Source of the DNA: Dethiobacter alkaliphilus AHT 1
GTDB taxonomy: Bacteria; Bacillota; Dethiobacteria; Dethiobacterales; Dethiobacteraceae
Reading direction: 5' to 3'
Assembly (NCBI RefSeq): GCF_000174415.1
Contig: NZ_ACJM01000022.1
Coordinates: forward strand, 1 to 37,395
DNA: 37,395 nucleotides
Positions 30,692 to 37,395 of the stretch are shown in pieces; positions within the stretch are counted from its first letter, which is position 1, and each line of letters begins with the position of its first letter. The notes below the pieces were generated by a model. The model was not told the origin of the DNA. It saw nothing but the letters and a program-made list of their open reading frames with translations, and ran no database searches. Both the position numbers and the translations under genes were made by a program.

Positions 30692-31786
30692 ATGTTGGAG
30701 GAGTTTATTGACAATGTGGTGGGTTGGTTTCAGATTTATGAAACCAGCGGAATATGGGGCGAAATTGTTACTGCCGGTATTATTTTTATTGTTTTTTTAT
30801 TGGCCCGGGGCCTGTTTACCCAGGTTGTTTTCAGGACAATTTTGAGGCTTACCCGTAGAACTAAGACGGAAATGGACACAAAGGTACTTCTTGCTTTTCA
30901 GGGACCTCTGAAAACTTTGTTTCTTGTTGTGGGCCTGTATCTGTCCTTGCTTGCCCTGCCTTTGGCAGACCGGCATTATCTGATGTTGTATCCTATTTAC
31001 CGATCCCTGTTCATTTATTTTGTGGCCTGGGGTTTCTACAACCTGACCGACAGTGAAAACTTTCGGGAAATCTGTGATAAGTACTGCGTGGATCAGATTC
31101 TGGTTGATTTTTTCACCAAGGTGCTCCGGGTGCTGGTGGTTATTTTAGCTTCAGTAATGATTGTACAGGCTTGGGGCTTTAACGTGGAAGGGTTTTTGGC
31201 CGGCATCGGCCTGGGTGGTCTGGCCTTTGCTCTGGCGGCCCAGGATACTGCCGCCAATGTATTTGGTGGCATAATGATTATTATGGACAAGCCGTTTTCT
31301 GTGGGTGACTGGATTGAGACCTCCAGCGTGGAGGGTACTGTGGAAGAGATGACTTTTAGGAGCACCAAGGTAAGAACTTTTGCTCATGCTCTTGTTTCAG
31401 TCCCCAATTCGGTGATAGCCAACCAGGCGCTGACCAACTGGACCCGGATGGGCAAACGGCGTATCACCTATCATCTGGGTGTTACCTATACCACGCCGCG
31501 TGAAAAGCTGAAAAGCTGTGTGGAAAGGATAAGGGAGATGCTGGAAAATCATCCCGAGTTGCATAAGGATACAATCTTTGTCCGCTTTGATAAATTTAGC
31601 GACAGCAGCCTGGACATCTTTCTTTACTTTTTTACCAGCACAACCAACTGGGCAGAGTTCCTCAGGGTTAAAGAGGATGTAAACTTTAAGATTATGGAGA
31701 TTTTGGAGGAAGAACAGGTGTCGGTGGCATTTCCCAGCCGCAGTATATATTTTGAAAATCAGCTTAGTACCCAGACGGAGGCATAA
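30692..31786 (+). CDS. MscS-family channel, tandem paralogue A
   Basis: 364-residue small-conductance mechanosensitive-channel-type protein. Four hydrophobic segments (about 25-50, 70-95, 100-118, 140-160) precede the pore helix (FLAGIGLGGLAFALAAQDTAANVFGG). The beta domain (GDWIETSSVEGTVEEMTFRSTKVRTF... VPNSVIANQALTNW) and the mixed C-terminal vestibule end in FPSRSIYFEN. ATG 30692 follows GGAGGCGC. The next gene is a close paralogue in the same orientation, each with its own terminator, so they may be expressed separately. The expected function is release of osmolytes or ions on hypo-osmotic shock, or ion homeostasis. Confidence 0.93.
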   Translation: MLEEFIDNVVGWFQIYETSGIWGEIVTAGIIFIVFLLARGLFTQVVFRTILRLTRRTKTEMDTKVLLAFQGPLKTLFLVVGLYLSLLALPLADRHYLMLYPIYRSLFIYFVAWGFYNLTDSENFREICDKYCVDQILVDFFTKVLRVLVVILASVMIVQAWGFNVEGFLAGIGLGGLAFALAAQDTAANVFGGIMIIMDKPFSVGDWIETSSVEGTVEEMTFRSTKVRTFAHALVSVPNSVIANQALTNWTRMGKRRITYHLGVTYTTPREKLKSCVERIREMLENHPELHKDTIFVRFDKFSDSSLDIFLYFFTSTTNWAEFLRVKEDVNFKIMEILEEEQVSVAFPSRSIYFENQLSTQTEA

Positions 31787-31792
31787 CCCAAT

Positions 31793-31830
31793 AACGCCTG
31801 CTGCAGTTTTTGCAGCAGGCGTTGTTTATA
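31793..31830 (+). terminator. Terminator between the MscS paralogues
   Basis: AACGCCTGCTGCA (31793-31805) / TGCAGCAGGCGTT (31811-31823) with a five-base loop, followed by GTTTATA. Confidence 0.85.
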
Positions 31831-31991
31831 CCGGAAAATATACCCTTGGCAATTTGGGACCTGCTAAGGAAACCGGTGTCGAACCACGCGCGCAGGAGGT
31901 GAATAAGCGTGCCTTTCTTATGAAAACTTTGTGCTAAGATGTTACCTCGGACAATATGTATTATAAAAATCATGTCTGAGGAGAGAAACGT

Positions 31992-33095
31992 GTGGAAGAG
32001 AGGATGATGGAAGAGTTTAGCGCTACCGTAGACAGGTGGTCCTTGCTTTATGAATGGACCGGACCCTGGCGGGAATATATTACCGCTGCATTGGTGTTTC
32101 TCTTTTTTCTGGCTTTGCGCGGGTTTATTACCCGCTTCATTTTCAGTGCAATTTTGAAACTGGCCAATAAAAGCAAATTGGTAATTGACGGCAAGATTAT
32201 CCTGGCTTTTCAGGATCCCCTAAAAGCTCTCATCCTTGTTATCGGTATTTACCTGTCTTTGCTGGCCCTGCCTCTGGCCGAACGTCATTATCTGATGTTA
32301 TACCCAATTTATCGGACCCTGTTTATTTATTTTCTGGCTTGGGGCCTTTATAATCTGATCGACGGCAAAAATTACTGGTCCATCAGTGAAAAGTACCATA
32401 TTGACCGGATTTTAATTGACTTTTTTACCAAAGTTCTCAGGGTCCTGATAGTAGTTTTGGCTGCGGTGATGATTGTGCAGACCTGGGACTATAATGTGGA
32501 AGGTTTTTTGGCCGGTCTGGGCCTGGGGGGCCTGGCCTTTGCCCTGGCGGCGCAGGATACGGTCTCCAATATTTTTGGTGGCATTATGATTATTATGGAT
32601 AAGCCTTTTTCCGAAGGGGACTGGATAGAAACCTCCAGCGTGGAGGGCACCGTGGAGGAGATGACGTTTAGGAGTACCAAGGTACGAACCTTTGCCCATG
32701 CCCTTGTTTCAGTGCCCAATTCCATGATTGCCAATGAAGCGCTGACCAATTGGACCCGGATGGGTAAGCGGCGCATCACCTACCATTTGGGCGTCACATA
32801 TACCACCCCTGCTGAAAAGTTAAAGAATTGTGTGGAGCAAATCAGAGTAATGCTTGAGAATCATCCTGATGTACATCAGGGCACAATCTTTGTGCGCTTT
32901 GATAAATTTAGTGACAGCAGCCTGGACATCTTCCTGTACTTTTTTACCAACACAACGGTATGGGGCGAATATCTTGGAGTAAAAGAAGATGTGAACTTTA
33001 AAATCATGGATATTTTAGAAGCGGAAGGGGTGTCTATTGCCTTTCCCAGTCAAAGTATATATTTTGAAAATACCCTTAGTACTGAAACAGAATGA
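31992..33095 (+). CDS. MscS-family channel, tandem paralogue B
   Basis: 367-residue duplicate of the upstream channel. The pore helix through the beta domain is almost identical (for example GDWIETSSVEGTVEEMTFRSTKVRTFAHALVSVPNS), while the N-terminal spans and loop (KLANKSKLVIDGKIILAFQDP versus RLTRRTKTEMDTKVLLAFQGP in paralogue A) have diverged. It starts at GTG 31992 after GAGGAG; alignment with paralogue A would also allow the ATG at 32007. The 160-base gap upstream holds a terminator, a strong ribosome site at 31894 that heads only very short frames, and TATTAT as a possible -10 box. Confidence 0.92.
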   Translation: MEERMMEEFSATVDRWSLLYEWTGPWREYITAALVFLFFLALRGFITRFIFSAILKLANKSKLVIDGKIILAFQDPLKALILVIGIYLSLLALPLAERHYLMLYPIYRTLFIYFLAWGLYNLIDGKNYWSISEKYHIDRILIDFFTKVLRVLIVVLAAVMIVQTWDYNVEGFLAGLGLGGLAFALAAQDTVSNIFGGIMIIMDKPFSEGDWIETSSVEGTVEEMTFRSTKVRTFAHALVSVPNSMIANEALTNWTRMGKRRITYHLGVTYTTPAEKLKNCVEQIRVMLENHPDVHQGTIFVRFDKFSDSSLDIFLYFFTNTTVWGEYLGVKEDVNFKIMDILEAEGVSIAFPSQSIYFENTLSTETE

Positions 33096-33124
33096 AAAAC
33101 CGCCTGCGCGTGCAGCGGTTTTTT
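33096..33124 (+). terminator. Terminator after MscS paralogue B
   Basis: AAAACCGC (33096-33103) / GCGGTTTT (33115-33122) around a GC-rich inner stem, followed by TT. Confidence 0.8.
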
Positions 33125-33208
33125 CTCTGCTTTGTAAAAAAGAGCGGTTTGGCAATGTTACATTTTCATTAAAAAGCGCCCTGATACGGCGCTAGAGGGC
33201 TAAAATTG

Positions 33209-33237
33209 TTGACTGACTTTCTCAATTCCCATAGACT
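33209..33237 (+). promoter_or_regulatory. Promoter of the TAXI-TRAP operon
   Basis: TTGACT (33209-33214), a 17-base spacer and TAGACT (33232-33237), about 40 bases before the start codon. A small AGCGCC/GGCGCT hairpin (33175-33193) lies just upstream. Confidence 0.68.
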
Positions 33238-33277
33238 TTACATATAAAGTTTGTGCTTGAGCATTGGGGGGTCTGCA

Positions 33278-34261
33278 ATGAGTGAGGAAAAAAACGTAGA
33301 CAATGGCAATAAAAAACATTCAACTAAGCTGATATCCCTGGTAGTTGCTATTGTGTTGGTGGGCATTGTCCTGGGCTACAATCTGCTGCGGGACCAGAGG
33401 CCGCAGTTAATGGTTATTGCCACAGGAAGCCCGGGGGGAGCCTATTATCCGTTGGGGGGCGCAATGGGTGAGGTTATTAGCAGAAACCTGGAAGGTGTGC
33501 GCCTAGATGCGGAATCAACAAATGCGTCTGTGGAAAATATCCGGCTGGTTGGTAACGGTGAATCTGATTTGGGAATGACCACCGAAAATGCCGCCTATAA
33601 AGGGGTTCGGGGAGAATATCCTTATGACCGTGAATATCCGGTGCAGGCACTCTTTCAGATGTATTCTGCTCCGTTGCATATTATTGCCGCAGGTGACAGT
33701 GGTATTGAGACCATGGAGGATATGGCCGGTAAGCGTGTATCCATCGATGCGCCGGGCAGCGGGACAGAAGATATGGCCCGGACCGTGCTTGAGGAATTGG
33801 GATTATGGGATGAAGTGAATGTGGTGAATTACGGGCAGCAGGATGCGGCCGCCGCTTTGCGCGACGGTAACATCGATGCGGTTTTCTGGAATATTGCAGC
33901 TCCCGCCGGTGTGGTGCTGGAGGTGGGTGCTACACAGACCCTGCGCTTTATTCCTCTTACCGACAATGAAATGGAAACCGTTATGGCAGAGCATCCTTAC
34001 TTTGAGCAGGATATCATTCCGGCCAACACTTATAACGACCAGGATGAGGATGTTGCAGTTCTTTCGGTGAGCAATACCATTATTGTTCATGAAGACATGG
34101 ATGAAGAGTTGGCTTATGAAATAACCAGAACTATTTTTGAAAATCTGGACAGGCTCATTGAGGTTCACAGTATTGCGCAAAACATCTCCCACGAGACGGC
34201 TCTGGAGACGCATATTGATGTGCATTCCGGTGCTGAGCGTTATTTTGCAGAGAGTGAGTGA
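33278..34261 (+). CDS. TAXI-family TRAP transporter substrate-binding protein
   Basis: 327-residue TAXI (TRAP-associated extracytoplasmic immunogenic) binding protein. A single N-terminal span (about residues 18-38), with no lipobox cysteine, should anchor it outside the membrane. The mature part opens with the family's IATGSPGGAYYPLGGAMGEVI. AGKRVSIDAPGSGTE and the later NIDAVFWNIAAPAGVVLE region are also characteristic. It captures a solute, often a dicarboxylate or amino acid for this group, and hands it to the fused permease that follows after 11 bases. The start is ATG 33278 behind GGGGGG; upstream in-frame codons lack a ribosome site. The substrate is unknown. Confidence 0.92.
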   Translation: MSEEKNVDNGNKKHSTKLISLVVAIVLVGIVLGYNLLRDQRPQLMVIATGSPGGAYYPLGGAMGEVISRNLEGVRLDAESTNASVENIRLVGNGESDLGMTTENAAYKGVRGEYPYDREYPVQALFQMYSAPLHIIAAGDSGIETMEDMAGKRVSIDAPGSGTEDMARTVLEELGLWDEVNVVNYGQQDAAAALRDGNIDAVFWNIAAPAGVVLEVGATQTLRFIPLTDNEMETVMAEHPYFEQDIIPANTYNDQDEDVAVLSVSNTIIVHEDMDEELAYEITRTIFENLDRLIEVHSIAQNISHETALETHIDVHSGAERYFAESE

Positions 34262-34272
34262 GGGGGAGAATA

Positions 34273-36264
34273 ATGGCTGAAAATGATAAAAAGAATCCCA
34301 AGAAGGTCTTAAATGAACTGGAAAAACGCCGCGAATTAAAGGGCTGGATCTCTAAAGTGGCCGGCGCCGTTGCCATTCTTGCAGCCCTTTTTCATCTCTA
34401 TACCGCCGGCGGAGGACAGTTGTTTGCGCTTTCACAAAGAGCTATCCATCTGGCTTTTATTGGCTTTTTAGGATTTTTATATTACCCGTTTGTGCCAAAG
34501 CAAGATGACAGGGTGCCTGTATATGATATGATTCTAAGCCTGGCTGTGGTGGGGTTGGCTGCTTATGTACTTTTGAGCATTGACCAACTTGGCTACCGGG
34601 CCGGGGAACCCATTGTCACCGACTGGGTTTTTGGTATATTCATGACTTTACTGGTGCTGGAACTAACTCGCAGGGTGGTGGGTAATGCCCTGACGCTGAT
34701 TGCGGCGGTGTTTTTGCTGTATGCATACCTGGGTCCCTATATGCCCGGGGTACTTATTCATAAGGGGTACTCGCTGGAGCGGATTTTTTCTTACCTGTAC
34801 CTTTCGCTGGATGGGATTTTCGGCATTCCACTGGGCGTTTCCGCCGATTTCATCTTCCTATTTATTTTGCTGGGTACATTTCTGGACAAGTCGGGAGCGG
34901 GACAATATTTCATTGATATGGCTTATGCTCTTACCGGCTGGAGTAAAGGGGGCCCGGCCAAAGCGTCAATTCTGGCCAGCGGCCTGTTGGGCAGTATTAC
35001 CGGAAGTTCTGTGGCAAATGCGGTAACAACCGGCACATTCACTGTGCCTTTGATGAAAAAGGTCAAATACAGTGGCGACTTTGCCGCCGGGGTGGTGGCC
35101 GCAGCGTCCACAGGCGGACAGCTGATGCCCCCCATTATGGGAGCAGCTGCCTTCATTATGGCAGAATTTTTAGGGGTGGCGTTTATTGAAATTGCCCGTG
35201 CTGCCCTGGTTCCCGCAGTGATGTATTTTCTCTCCCTTATATTGATGACCCACTTTCGGGCCGGGCGGTTGGGCTTAAAACCCATTCCCAAAGACGAAGT
35301 GCCGGATTTCTGGCCCACCTTTAAAAGCGGGGTGCATTTATTGCTCCCGCTGGTGGCACTGGTGGTTCTGCTTGTTCAGGGTGCTTCCCCGCAAAGGTCT
35401 GTTTTTACCGCCATTGTGCTGATGGTACCGGTAATTTTGTTGGAGAGACTATATATCAGTTTTATTAAGGAAGAAAAGAGATCGGCAAGTGACGTTAAAG
35501 AAACGCTGCTAGGCGTGGGCGGCAAAGTAATCGATTCTTTCAAGGAAGGAACGGTCAAAGCTATTCAGGTTGCTGTGGCCTGCGCGTGTGCCGGTATCAT
35601 AGTCGGTACTGTTACCATGACCGGTCTGGGCCTGAAACTGGCCGGCTACATTGAACTCTATGCGGCAGGTGTTCTGCTTTATGGTTTACTTTTAACTATG
35701 ATAGCTTCTCTGGTTTTAGGTATTGGCCTCCCCACCACGGCCAAGTATATTGTGTTGGCTACGCTGGTGGCCCCGGCGTTGGAAAGAATGGATGTGGGCT
35801 CCATTATTGGCGCCCATCTCTTTATCCTTTACTTTGCCACCGATGCTGATATCACGCCGCCGGTTTCCCTTACCGCTTATGCCACAGCTGGACTGGCCGG
35901 GGCAGAGCCTCTAAAAGCAAGTATTGAGGCTTTTAAGCTGGGACTTTCAGCGTATTTGATTCCATTTATGTTTATCTATGATCCGGCGCTTATTCTGGAA
36001 GGCGATCCCTTGTTTATTACTGTGGCACTGGCCACGGCGGTTGTGGGCATCATAGCCTTTTCCGCTTCTATTCAGGGTTTTTTCCTGGACAACCTGAATA
36101 TCCTGGAACGACTCTTTTTTGCCGCGGGAGCGCTTAGCCTTATCTATCCCGGTCTGTTGACAGATGGCGTCGGTGTAGCAATCCTTGGTGTGATTTTTGG
36201 CTTTCACTGGATAAAATTCAAAAAGAGTGGAGAGAAAGAACAATCAGCCGAAGCCTCGGCATGA
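34273..36264 (+). CDS. TAXI-TRAP transporter fused permease
   Basis: 663-residue membrane protein combining the small (DctQ-like) and large (DctM-like) TRAP subunits. After a basic cytoplasmic tail (KKNPKKVLNELEKRRELKGW) come about four spans, then the large-subunit core. The core has the family segments SGAGQYFIDMAYALTG, SGLLGSITGSSVANAVTTGTFTVPLMKK, STGGQLMPPIMGAAAFIMAEFLG and GIGLPTTAKYIVLATLVAPAL. Transport is expected to be driven by Na+ (or H+), with substrate delivered by the binding protein upstream. ATG 34273 follows GGGGGAG; a GTG at 34258 overlaps the previous stop. The end is marked by a terminator. Confidence 0.94.
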   Translation: MAENDKKNPKKVLNELEKRRELKGWISKVAGAVAILAALFHLYTAGGGQLFALSQRAIHLAFIGFLGFLYYPFVPKQDDRVPVYDMILSLAVVGLAAYVLLSIDQLGYRAGEPIVTDWVFGIFMTLLVLELTRRVVGNALTLIAAVFLLYAYLGPYMPGVLIHKGYSLERIFSYLYLSLDGIFGIPLGVSADFIFLFILLGTFLDKSGAGQYFIDMAYALTGWSKGGPAKASILASGLLGSITGSSVANAVTTGTFTVPLMKKVKYSGDFAAGVVAAASTGGQLMPPIMGAAAFIMAEFLGVAFIEIARAALVPAVMYFLSLILMTHFRAGRLGLKPIPKDEVPDFWPTFKSGVHLLLPLVALVVLLVQGASPQRSVFTAIVLMVPVILLERLYISFIKEEKRSASDVKETLLGVGGKVIDSFKEGTVKAIQVAVACACAGIIVGTVTMTGLGLKLAGYIELYAAGVLLYGLLLTMIASLVLGIGLPTTAKYIVLATLVAPALERMDVGSIIGAHLFILYFATDADITPPVSLTAYATAGLAGAEPLKASIEAFKLGLSAYLIPFMFIYDPALILEGDPLFITVALATAVVGIIAFSASIQGFFLDNLNILERLFFAAGALSLIYPGLLTDGVGVAILGVIFGFHWIKFKKSGEKEQSAEASA

Positions 36265-36268
36265 ATTA

Positions 36269-36301
36269 AAAACCGCTTCGGCTATTAGCCGGAGCGGTTT
36301 T
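36269..36301 (+). terminator. Terminator after the TRAP operon
   Basis: AAAACCGCTTCGGCT (36269-36283) / AGCCGGAGCGGTTTT (36287-36301) with loop ATT and one T-G pair. Confidence 0.85.
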
Positions 36302-36428
36302 ACTAAAAATAAGAAAAATATTGCCAGCTGTACAAGTACCTGCTATTATCTAGGTTAATTGGATTTACCGGAGCGGGTAAGTATTTTTCCAGTGCTGTCC
36401 GGTAAAAATTGTACAGAGGTGAAAAATA

Positions 36429-37061
36429 TTGCCCATGGTATTAATTATTCTGGTCATCAATATAGTCTATATTTCGTTGCTGACCGTGCGAACCATGTTT
36501 TTGCTAAAGGGAAAACGTTATCACGCTTCATTAATCAGTGCGGCGGAAGCATTTGTATTCGTTTTGGGCATTGGCCTGGTTATTGAAAACCTGGGTGAAA
36601 TCCAGAACCTGATTGCTTATGCCGCCGGCTTTGCCATTGGAATTCTGGTGGGAACCCGCATCGAAGAATATCTGGCCCTGGGTTACGTGACGGTGAAAGT
36701 AATCAGCAAGCACACCGATTACCCCTTTGCCCAGATGTTAAGGGATAAAGGATTTGGAATTACTTCCTGGCTGGGAGAAGGCAGGGATGGTAAAAGATTG
36801 GTGATGGAAATACTCACTTCCCGTAAAAATCAGCGGGATTTGTACAATCATATTGTGGCCTACGATCCCGAGGCGTTTGTGATATCCCACGAGCCACAGC
36901 ATTTTCGGGGCGGTTTTTGGGTCAAGAAGCTGCGCAATTATTACCAATTGCAGGGCGAGGAGCAGCTACCCCCAGCAGAGGAGATTTTGCCCGGTATGGA
37001 CCCGCAGGCAGTGGAAGAGATTCAACAGGCCGAGGACATTAATCTGGATAAATATGAATAA
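36429..37061 (+). CDS. DUF2179 (YebE/UPF0316-type) membrane protein
   Basis: 210-residue protein of the family annotated DUF2179/DUF5698. It has three N-terminal spans (about 3-22, 38-55, 63-80), including the conserved TVRTMFLLKGK loop and YAAGFAIGILVGTRIEEYLALG. A cytoplasmic DUF2179 domain follows (about 90-165: DYPFAQMLRDKGFGITSWLGEGRDGKR...MEILTSRKNQRDLYNHIVAYDPEAFVIS). An acidic tail (165-210) ends it. The function is unknown. The TTG at 36429 has a good GAGGTG seven bases upstream and is my start; an ATG at 36435 is possible. It converges on citrate synthase. Confidence 0.88.
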   Translation: MPMVLIILVINIVYISLLTVRTMFLLKGKRYHASLISAAEAFVFVLGIGLVIENLGEIQNLIAYAAGFAIGILVGTRIEEYLALGYVTVKVISKHTDYPFAQMLRDKGFGITSWLGEGRDGKRLVMEILTSRKNQRDLYNHIVAYDPEAFVISHEPQHFRGGFWVKKLRNYYQLQGEEQLPPAEEILPGMDPQAVEEIQQAEDINLDKYE

Positions 37062-37082
37062 GAGGCTCGCAAGAGCCTCTTA
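37059..37082. terminator. Bidirectional terminator between DUF2179 gene and gltA
   Basis: TAAGAGGCTC (37059-37068) / GAGCCTCTTA (37073-37082) with loop GCAA. The arm overlaps the DUF2179 stop codon and lies five bases from the gltA stop on the other strand; the T-tracts are short. Confidence 0.65.
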
Positions 37083-37086
37083 TCAG

Positions 37087-37395
37087 TTATCTGTTTTTGA
37101 TGGGGATATAGGTTTTGTCAAACTCTCCGGTATAGATAGCCCGGGGACGGAAAATACGGTTGTTTTGCAGGTACTCAATGGTTCTGGCTGTCCATCCTGC
37201 CACTCTGCTTACGGCAAAAATAGGAGTAAACAGGTAAGGCGGAATCCCCAGAGCACTATAGACTAGGCCGGAATAAAAGTCTACATTGGGAAAGATTTTT
37301 TTACCGTCTCCCAAACGGGAAATCATAACCTGCTCCAGCTTGGCAGCAACTTTATACAATTCCATATGTTCAGGGTGTTCTTGGGCAAGTTGTTT
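37087..37395 (-). CDS. gltA: Citrate synthase, C-terminal part (runs off the window)
   Basis: 103 visible C-terminal residues of citrate synthase, the enzyme that condenses oxaloacetate with acetyl-CoA. FPNVDFYSGLVYSALGIPPYLFTPIFAVSRVAGWTA matches the family's C-terminal active-site region, including the catalytic Asp after NV and the substrate-binding Arg in AVSR. RIFRPRAIYTGEF is the usual end. The frame is open to base 37395, so start and N-terminus lie beyond the window. Confidence 0.95.
   Translation of the reverse strand, partial: KQLAQEHPEHMELYKVAAKLEQVMISRLGDGKKIFPNVDFYSGLVYSALGIPPYLFTPIFAVSRVAGWTARTIEYLQNNRIFRPRAIYTGEFDKTYIPIKNR

Noticed and set aside
34923-35318. 131-codon minus-strand frame inside the TRAP permease
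   Set aside because: Shadow of a membrane protein gene; no ribosome site or domain.
1-37395. CRISPR arrays, prophage genes, replication origin
   Set aside because: No regularly spaced repeats, integrase, capsid or dnaA/oriC-like clusters were seen.

Overview
This looks like chromosomal DNA of an anaerobic, spore-former-type Bacillota (Clostridia). The reasons are a T-box leader in front of serS, a tandem glycine riboswitch, strong AGGAGG ribosome sites with GTG/TTG starts, a LipM-type octanoyltransferase, bactofilin, and TAXI-TRAP transport. A Peptococcaceae- or Dethiobacter-like host is a guess.

Layout. 1-5.2 kb: argS, an opposing UPF0016/GDT1 metal exporter, T-box-controlled serS, and an MscS channel. 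5.2-6.3 kb: two serine tRNAs, then two standalone structured RNAs, each with a textbook promoter and a matching closing helix. I cannot assign them to a family. 6.3-9.1 kb (minus strand): hpt behind a kinase-like/nuclease-like fusion gene, then bactofilin and an M23 peptidase. 9.3-10.8 kb: a membrane NapH-type/ferredoxin/flavodoxin-reductase fusion with a CsoR/CstR-type operator in its leader. 11.0-11.8 kb: tRNA-Arg(ACG) beside tadA, whose enzyme edits that tRNA, then tRNA-Ser(CGA). 11.9-12.6 kb: an AbrB/PIN toxin-antitoxin pair.

12.7-23.0 kb: a glycine riboswitch followed by gcvT-gcvH-gcvPA-gcvPB-lipS1-lipS2-lipM-lpd, a self-contained glycine cleavage system. Its lipoyl arm would be made on site by LipM and a two-protein radical-SAM lipoyl synthase. 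An intact IS200/IS605 element (tnpA + tnpB, inferred 13005-14749) sits exactly between riboswitch terminator and gcvT ribosome site. The gcv block uses visibly more A/T-rich codons (TTA, AAA, GAA, ATA) than argS/serS/hpt, so transfer is possible.

23-37.4 kb: a degenerate LCP-like protein, a ferritin-like protein with a possible AUC start, a membrane-anchored alpha/beta hydrolase, a DinB-like protein, an OsmC protein, a LysM protein, a baeRF (eRF1-like) protein, a tandem pair of MscS paralogues, a TAXI-TRAP transporter (binding protein + fused permease), a DUF2179 membrane protein, and the 3' end of citrate synthase at the window edge.

The points most worth following are the tandem RNAs (5652-6273), the IS insertion that separates a riboswitch from its operon, the CsoR-like site in front of the redox fusion, the tadA/tRNA-Arg(ACG) adjacency, and the kinase-PD-(D/E)XK fusion.
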